Shown: piece by piece, positions 56,158 to 64,000 of the stretch
Numbering within the stretch: the first letter of the stretch is position 1
Layout of the letters: every line of letters begins with the position of its first letter
Source: Symsagittifera roscoffensis
Taxonomy: Eukaryota; Xenacoelomorpha; Acoela; Convolutidae
Direction: 5' to 3'
DNA length: 64,000 nucleotides
NCBI RefSeq assembly: GCF_963678635.1
Contig: NC_087070.1
Span: 9,024,539 to 9,088,538, forward strand
The notes under the pieces: model-generated
The model's database searches: none
The model's input: the letters and a program-made list of their open reading frames with translations, nothing else
Told to the model about the DNA's origin: nothing
Translations under genes and position numbers: made by a program

Positions 56158-59100
56158 CATCTGCTCATTAAAGTACGACAAAAAACATAACCAATCAAGT
56201 TGTTCATCTGCTCATTAAATTACTACCATTCTAAATTATACTAATTTTCACAAAGCAGCAGTATGAGCTAAAAGAGAAAAATCAGTCACGCGGTTCAACT
56301 GCTCAAAAATCTGCGATCAAAAACGTAAACAATCACATTGCTCATCTGCTCATTAAACTATCGACCTTACTGAACCTTACTATTTTTCACTAAGCAGCAG
56401 TGTAAGCAAAAGAGAGAAAATTCAACCACGTTGTTCATATGCTCAATGAACTACGACCAAAAACTTAACCAATCAAGGTGTTCATCTGCTCATTAAACTA
56501 CGACCATTTTAAATCAGGTTAATTTTCACTGAGCAGCAGTGTAAGCAAAAAGAGAAAAATCAATCACGTGGTTCAACAGCTCAAAAACTACGATCAAAAA
56601 CTGAACCAATCACGTTGCTCATCTGCTCATTAAATTAACTACGATGCTAAATCATACTAATTTTCACTAAGCCGCAGTGTAAACAAAAAAGAAAAACCAA
56701 TCAGGTTTTTCATTTGGTCAATAAACTACGACCGAAAACTTACTCAAAGACATTGCTCTCATCTACTCATTAGACTAACGACCATACTAAGCCATACTAA
56801 TTTTTACTAAACAGCAGTGTATGCAAAAAAGAGAAAAACCAATCACGTTGTTCATCTGCTCATTAAAGTACGACAAAAAACATAACCAATCAAGTTGTTC
56901 ATCTGCTCATTAAATTACTACCATTCTAAATTACTAATTTTCACAAAGCAGCAGTATGAGCTAAAAGAGAAAAATCAGTCACGCGGTTCAACTGCTCAGA
57001 AATCTGCGATCAAAAACTTAAACAATCACATTGCTCATCTGCTCATTAAACTATCGACCTTACTGAACCTTACTATTTTTCACTAAGCAGCAGTGTAAGC
57101 AAAAGAGAGAAAATTCAACCACGTTGTTCATATGCTCAATGAACTACGACCAAAAACTTAACCAATCAAGGTGTTCATCTGCTCATTAAACTACGACCAT
57201 TTTAAATCAGGTTAATTTTCACTGAGCAGCAGTGTAAGCAAAAAGAGAAAAATCAATCACGTGGTTCAACTGCTCAAAAACTACGATCAAAAACTGAACC
57301 AATCACGTTGCTCATCTGCTCATTAAATTAACGACGATGCTAAATCATACTAATTTTCACTAAGCCGCAGTGTAAACAAAAAAGAAAAACCAATCAGGTT
57401 GTTCATTTGGTCAATAAACTACAACCGAAAACTTACTCAAAGACATTGCTCTCATCTACTCATTAGACTAACGACCATACCAAGCCATACAAATTTTTAC
57501 TAAACAGCAGTGTATGCAAAAAAGAAAAAAACCAATCAGGTTGTTCATCTGCTCAATAAATTTTGATCAAAAATTTAACCAATCAAGGTGTTCGCTGCTC
57601 ATTAAACTACTACCATACTAAATCATACTAATTTCACTAGGCAGCAAATTAAGCAAATTGAGAAAAATCGATCACGTGAGTCATCTGCTCAAAACTCTTT
57701 GACCAAAAACTTAAACAATCACTTTGCTCATCTGTTCATTAAACTAACGACCATAAGAAACTAATTTATTTTTCACTAAGCAGCAGTTTAATCAAAAAGA
57801 GAAAAATCCATCACGCGGTTCATCTGCTCAATAAACTACGACCAAAAACTTAACCAATCAAGTTGTTCATCTGCCCATTAATTTACTACCATACTAAATC
57901 ATACTAATTTTCACTAAGCAGCAGTTTAAGCAAAAAGAGAAAAATCCATCACGTGGTTCATCTGCTCAATAAGCTACGACCAAAAACTTAACCAATCAAG
58001 TTGTTCATCTGCTCATTAATTACTTTACTACCATACTAAATCATACTTAATTTCATTAAGCAGCATTGTAAGCAAAAACAAAAAACTCAATCAGGTGGTT
58101 CATCTACTCAAAACTCTTCGACCAAAAACTTATCAATCACGTTGCTCATCTGCTCATTAAACTAACGACCATACTAAACCAAACTAAATTTCACTAAGCA
58201 GCAGTTTAAGCGAAAAGAGAAAAATCCCTCACCTGGTTCATCTGCTCAATAAACTACGACCAAAAACTTAACCCAACAAGTTGTTCATCTGCTCATTAAA
58301 TTACTACCATACTAAATCATAATAGTTTTCAATAAGCAGCAGTGTAAGCAAAAAGAGAAAAACCAATCACGTGGTTCGTCTGCTCAAAAACTGCGTTCGA
58401 AATTTTAACCAATCACGTTGCTCATCTGCTCAATAAACTAACGACCATGTTCAACCATACTATTTTTCACTAAGAAGCAGTTTAAGCAAAAAGAGAAAAA
58501 ACCATCACGTGGTGACTCGCTCAATGAACTACGACCAAAAACTTAACCAATCAAGTTGTTCATCTGCTCATTATTTACTACCATACTAAATCATACTAAT
58601 TCTCAATAAGCAGCAGTGTAAGCAAAAAGAGAAAACACAATCACGTGGTTCATCTGCCCAATAAACTACGGCAAAATTTAATCAATCAAGGTTTTCATCT
58701 GCTCATTAAATTACTACCATAGTAAATCATACTAATTTTCATTAAGCAGCAGTGTAAGCAAAAAGAGAAAACCCAATCACGTGGTTCATCTGCTGAAAAA
58801 ACTACATCAAAAAAATAACCAATGACGTTGCTCATCTGCTCATTAAACTAACGACTGTATTAAACCATACTAACATTCAACAAGCAGCAGTGTAAGCAAA
58901 TTAAGAAAAAAATCAGTCACGTCCTTCATCTGCCCAATAAACTGCGGCAAAAAATTTAATCAATCAAGGTTTTCATCTGCTCATTAGTTTACTACCATAC
59001 TAAATCATACTAAACTTCATTAAGCAGCAGTGTAAACAAAAACAGAAAACTCAATCACGTGGTTCATCTGCCCAATAAACTACGGCAAAATTTAATCAAT

Positions 59101-62100
59101 CAAGGTTTTCATCTGCTCATTAAATTACTACCATAGTAAATCATACTAATTTTCATTAAGCAGCAGTGTAAGCAAAAAGAGAAAACCCAATCACGTGGTT
59201 CATCTGCACAAAAGACTGCGTTCAAAATTTTAACCACTCAAGGTGCTCATCTGCTCATTAAACTAACGACCATATTAAACCATACTAGTTTTCACTTAGC
59301 AGCAGTTTAATCAAAAAGAGAAAAAACCATCACGTGGTCATTCGCTCAATAAACTACGACCAAAAAATTAACCAATCAAAATGTTCACCTGCTCATTAAT
59401 TTACTACCATACTAAATCATACTAAATCTCATTAGGCAGCAGTGAAAGCAAAAACAGAAAACTCAATCACGTGGTTCATCTGCTCAAAAAAACTACATCA
59501 AAAAAATTAACCAATCGCGTTGCTCTTCTGCTCATTAAACTAACGACCATATTAAACCATACTAATATTCAATAAGCAGCAGTGTAAGCAAAAAAAGAAA
59601 AAAATCAATCACGTGGTTCATCTGCTCAATAAACTACGACCAAAAACTTAACCACTCGCGTTGCTCATCTGCTCATTAAACTAACGACCGTATTAAGCCA
59701 TACTAATTTTCACTAAGCAGCAGTGTAAGCAAAAAAAGAAAAAAATCAGTCACGTCGTTCATCTGCCGAATTTGAACGCTCAAAAAACTGCGTTCAAAAC
59801 TTTAACCAATTACGTTCCTCGTCCGCTCATTAAACTAACGACCATATTAAACCATACTAGTTTTCGCTAAGCAGCAGTTAAAGCAAAAAGAGAAAAAACC
59901 ATCACGTGGAGACTCGCTCATTAAACTACGACCAAAAACATAACCAATCAAGTTGTTCATCTGCTCATTATTTACTACCATACTAAATCATACTAATTCT
60001 CATTAAGCAGCAGTGTAAGCAAAAAGAGAAAACCCAATCACGTGGTTCATCTCCTCAAACAACTGCGTTCAAAATTTTAACCAATCACATTGCTCATCTG
60101 CTCATTATACTAACAACCATATTAAACAAAACTAGTTTTCACTAAGCAGCAGTTTAAGCAAAAAGAGAAAAAACCATCACGTGGTAAAATGCTCAAAAAA
60201 CTACGAACAAAAACTTAACCACTCAAAATGTTCGTGTACTCATTAATTTACTACCATACTAAATCATACTAAACTTCATTACGCAGCAGTGTGAACAAAA
60301 ACAGAAAACTCAATCACATGGTTCATCTGCTGAAAAAACTACATAAAAAAACAACCAATCACGTTGCTCATCTGCTCATTAAACTAACGACTGTATTAAA
60401 CCACACTAACTTTCACCATGCAGCAGTGTACGCAAATTAAGAAAAAAATCAGTCATGTCCTACATCTGCCCAATAAACTACGGCAAAAAATTTAATCAAT
60501 CAAGGTTTTCATCTGCTCATTAGTTTACTACCATACTAAATCATACTAATTTTCATTAAGCAGCAGTGTAAGCAAAAGAGAAAACCCAATCACGTGGTTC
60601 ATCTGCTCAAAAGACTGCGTTCAAAACTTTAACCAATCAAGTTGCCCATCTGCTCATTAAACTAACGACGTATTAAACCATACTAATTTTCAGTAAGCAG
60701 CAGTGTCAGCAAAAAAAAGGTTTTCATCTGCTCATTAATTTAATACCATACTAAATCATACTAATTTTCATTAAGCAGCAGTGTAAGCAAAAAGAGAAAA
60801 ACCAATCACGTAGTTCATCTGCTCAAACACCGCGTTAGAAATTTTAACCAATCACGTTGCTCATCTGCTCAATAAACTAACGACCATATTCAACCATACT
60901 ATTTTTCACTAAGCAGCAGTTAAAGCAAAAAAAAGAAAAAAACAGTCACGTTGTTCATCTGCCCAATAAACTGCGGCAAAAATTTTAATCAATCAAGGTT
61001 TTCATCTGCTCATTAACTTCCTATCATACTAAATCATACTAACTTTCATTAAGCAGCAGTGTAAGCAAAAAGAGAAAACCCAATCACGTGGTTCATCTGC
61101 AAAAAAAACTGCGTTCAAAATTTTAACCAATCACGTTGCTCATCTGCTCATTAAACTAACGACCATATTAAACCATACCAGTTTTCACTTAGCAGCCGTT
61201 TAATCAAAAAGAGAAAAAAACATCACGTGGTCATTCGCTCAATAAACTACGACCAAAAAATTAACCAATCAAAATGTTCACCTGCTCATTAATTTACTAC
61301 CATACTAAATCATACTAAATCTCATTAAGCGGCAGTGAAAGCAAAAACAGAAAACTCAATCAAGTGGTTCATCTGCTCAAAAAACTACATCAAAAAAATA
61401 ACCAATCGCGTTGCTCTTCTGCTCATTAAACTAACGACCATATTAAACCATACTAATTTTCAATAAGCAGCAGTGTAAGCAAAAAAAGAAAAAAATCAGT
61501 CACGTCAATCAACCCAATAAACTACGGCAAAAAGTTTAATCAATCAAGGTTTTTATCTGCTCATTAATTTACTACCATACTAAACCATACTAATTTTACT
61601 TAAGCAGCAGTGTAAGCAAAAAGAGAAAACCCAATCACGTGGATCATCTGCTCAAAAAACTACAATCAAAAACAGAACCAATCGCGTTGCTCATCTGCTC
61701 ATTAAGCTAACGACCGTATTAATCCATACTAATTTTCACTAGGTAGCAGTGTAAGCAAAAAAAAGAAAAAATTCAGTCACGTCGTTCATCTGCCCAATAA
61801 ACTACGGCAAAAATTTTAATCAATCAAGGTATTCATCTGCTCATTAATTTACTACCATACTAAACCATACTAATTTTCCTTAAGCAGCAGTGTAAGCAAA
61901 AAGAGAAAACCCAATCACGTGGTTAATCTGCTCAAAAAATTGCGTTCAAAGTGTTAACCAATCACGTTGCTCATCTGCTCATTAAACAAAAGACCGTATT
62001 AAACCATACTAATTTTCAGTAAGCAGCAGTGTAAGCAAAAAAAAAATCAGTCAAGTCGGTCATCTGCCCAAAAAATCACGGCAAAAAAATTAATAAATCA

Positions 62101-64000
62101 AGGTTTTCATCTGCTCATTAATTTACTATCATACTATATCATACTAATTTTCATTAAGCAGCAGTGTAAGCAAAAAGAGAAAAGCCAATCACGTGGTTCA
62201 TCTGCTCAAAAAACTACGGCAAAAAAATAACCAATCGCGTTGCTCTTCTGCTCATTAAACTAACGACCATATTAAACCATACTAACTTTCATTAAGCAGC
62301 AGTGTAAGCAAAAAAAGAAAAAAATCAGTCACGTCGTTCATCTGTCCAATAAACTACGGCAAAAAAATTAATCAATCAAGGTTTTTATCTGTTCATCAAT
62401 TTACTATCATACTAAATCATACTAATGTTCATTAAGCAGCAGTGTAAGCAAAAAGAGAAAACCCAATCACGTGGTTCATCTGCTCATTAATTTACTACCT
62501 TACTAAGCCATACTAAATTTCATTAAGCAGCAGTGTAAGCAAAAACAGAAAACTGAATCACGTGGTTCATCTGCTCAAAAAACTACATCAAAAAAATAAC
62601 CAATCGCGTTGCTCTTCTGCTCATTAAACTAACGACCATTTTAAATCATACTAATTTTCAATAAGCAGCAGTGTAAGCAAAAAAAAGAAAAAATCACTCA
62701 CGTCAACCTTCTGCCCAATAAACTACCGCAAAAAATTTAATCAATCAAGGTATTCATCTGCTCATTAATTTACTACCATACTAAACCATACTAATTTTCC
62801 TTAAGCAGCAGTGTAAGCAAAAAGAGAAAACCCAATCACGTGGTCCATCTGCTCAAGAACTTGCGTTCAAAATGTTAACCAATCACGTTGCTCATCTGCT
62901 CATTAAACAAAAGACCGTATTAAACCATACTAATTTTCACTAAGCAGCAGTGTAAGCAAAAAAAGAAAAAACCATCACGTGGTCAATCGCTCAATAAACT
63001 ACGACCAAAAACTTAACCAAACAAGTTGTTCATCTGCTCATTAATTTACTACCATACTAAACCATACTAAATTTCATTGAGCAGCAGTGTAAGCAAAAAC
63101 AGAAAACTCAATCACGTGGTTCATCTGCTCAAAAGACTGCGTTCAAAACTTTAACCATTACGTTCCTCATCTGCTCATTAAACTAACGACCATATTAAAC
63201 CATACTAGTTTTCACTAAGCAGCAGTTTAAGCAAAAAGAGAAAAAACCATCACGTGGTCAATCGCTCAATAAACTACGACCAAAAACTTAACCAAACAAG
63301 TTGTTCATCTGCTCATTAATTTACTACCATACTAAACCATACTAAATTTCATTAAGCAGCAGTGTAAGCAAAAACAGAAAACTCAATCACGTGGTTCATC
63401 TGCTCAAAAGACTGCGTTCAAAATTTTAACCAATCACGTTTCTCATCTGCTCATTACACTACGGAACGTTTTAAACCATACTAGTTTTCACTAAGCAGCA
63501 GTGTAAGCAAAAAAAGAATTTCATCCGCTCATTAATTTACTACCATACTAAATCATACTAATTTTTAGTAAGCAGCAGTGTAAGCAAAAAGAGAAAACCC
63601 AATCACGTGGTTCATCTGCTCAAAAAACTGCGTTCAAAATTTTAACCAATCACGTTGCTCATCTGCTCATTAAACTAACGACCGTATTAAATGATACTTA
63701 TTTTCACTAAGCAGCAGTGTAAGCAAAAAAAGAAAAAAATCAGTCACGTCGTTCATCTACCCAATAAACTGCGGCAAAAAATTTAATCAATCAAGGTTTT
63801 CATCTGCTCATTAATTTACTACCATATGAAATCATACTAAGTTTCATTAAGCAGCAAGGTAAGCAAAAAGATAAAACCCAACCACGTGGTTCATCTGCTC
63901 AAAAAACTGCGTTAAAAATATTAACCAATCACGTTGCTCATCTTCCCATTAAACTAACGACCATATTAAACCAGTTTAAGCAAAAAGAGAAAAAACCATC
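54242..64000. repeat. Satellite array B, ~138-bp monomer
   Basis: AAGCAGCAG landmarks recur every 137-143 bp (for example 57915, 58058, 58195, 58333, 58472), about 70 monomers, continuing past the window. Each monomer has two related halves, one with CAATCACGTGGTTCATCTGC and one with CAATCAAGTTGTTCATCTGC-like sequence. The plus strand is rich in A and C. Monomers towards the right are more variable and show deletions. Confidence 0.96.
56144..57533. repeat. 694-bp (five-monomer) higher-order repeat in satellite B
   Basis: CCAATCACGTTGTTCATCTG followed by CTCATTAAAGTACG occurs at 56144 and 56839, and the matching CCAATCAGG start of the next monomer is at 57532. Both copies contain the unusual variants CAGTATGAGC and CACGCGGTTCAACTG. 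Length is about five monomers. Confidence 0.88.

Overview
This 64-kb window looks like a gene-poor, repeat-rich stretch of a metazoan, probably invertebrate, chromosome. It is strongly AT-rich, full of homopolymer runs, and has no bacterial-style operon organisation outside one virus-like element. I cannot name the species. No complete, unambiguous host protein gene is visible. Most of the sequence is tandem satellite, segmentally repeated non-coding DNA, non-autonomous transposons and one decayed giant DNA transposon.

Layout. (1) 1-15615: a satellite of about 363 bp per monomer (about 43 monomers). It is homogeneous to about 12.0 kb and diverged and mosaic towards its right edge. (2) 15646-17137: a tRNA-derived SINE, an (AT)n microsatellite and a 441-bp direct tandem duplication. 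(3) 17996-30530: remains of a Maverick/Polinton (adintovirus-like) element. It carries unrecognised decayed genes, then a plus-strand block with packaging ATPase, a conserved hypothetical, retroviral-type integrase, minor capsid (penton), a small basic pX/pVI-like protein, double-jelly-roll major capsid and adenovirus-type cysteine protease. The part from upstream of the ATPase to the pX-like gene is duplicated in tandem (period 4702 bp), with two internal deletions in the second copy. Nearly every gene is broken; the protease is the exception. No PolB was found. (4) 30540-32450: coding-like fragments, one candidate host exon at 31604, and a MITE with 12-bp terminal inverted repeats. (5) 32447-42790: five copies of a 1.7-2.7 kb repeated block. 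Each carries a 43-codon ORF with a signal-peptide-like N-terminus and a hAT-like MITE. One copy contains a 170-bp-arm palindrome. (6) 43020-45140: a more GC-balanced island without recognisable genes. (7) 45.1-49.4 kb: mostly empty, with a short-motif cluster, two palindromic elements and one small ORF. (8) 49393-64000: a composite array, first four 1212-bp higher-order units, then 744-bp and 694-bp higher-order repeats, then simple ~138-bp monomers that run off the window end.

The only genes that would have worked together are those of the Polinton: ATPase, protease and three capsid-related proteins form a virion module, and the integrase serves insertion. Shared lesions in the two copies of the duplicated block show that the element was already defective when it duplicated. 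The rest of the window is a record of repeated tandem amplification at several scales, as expected in pericentromeric, subtelomeric or otherwise heterochromatic DNA.
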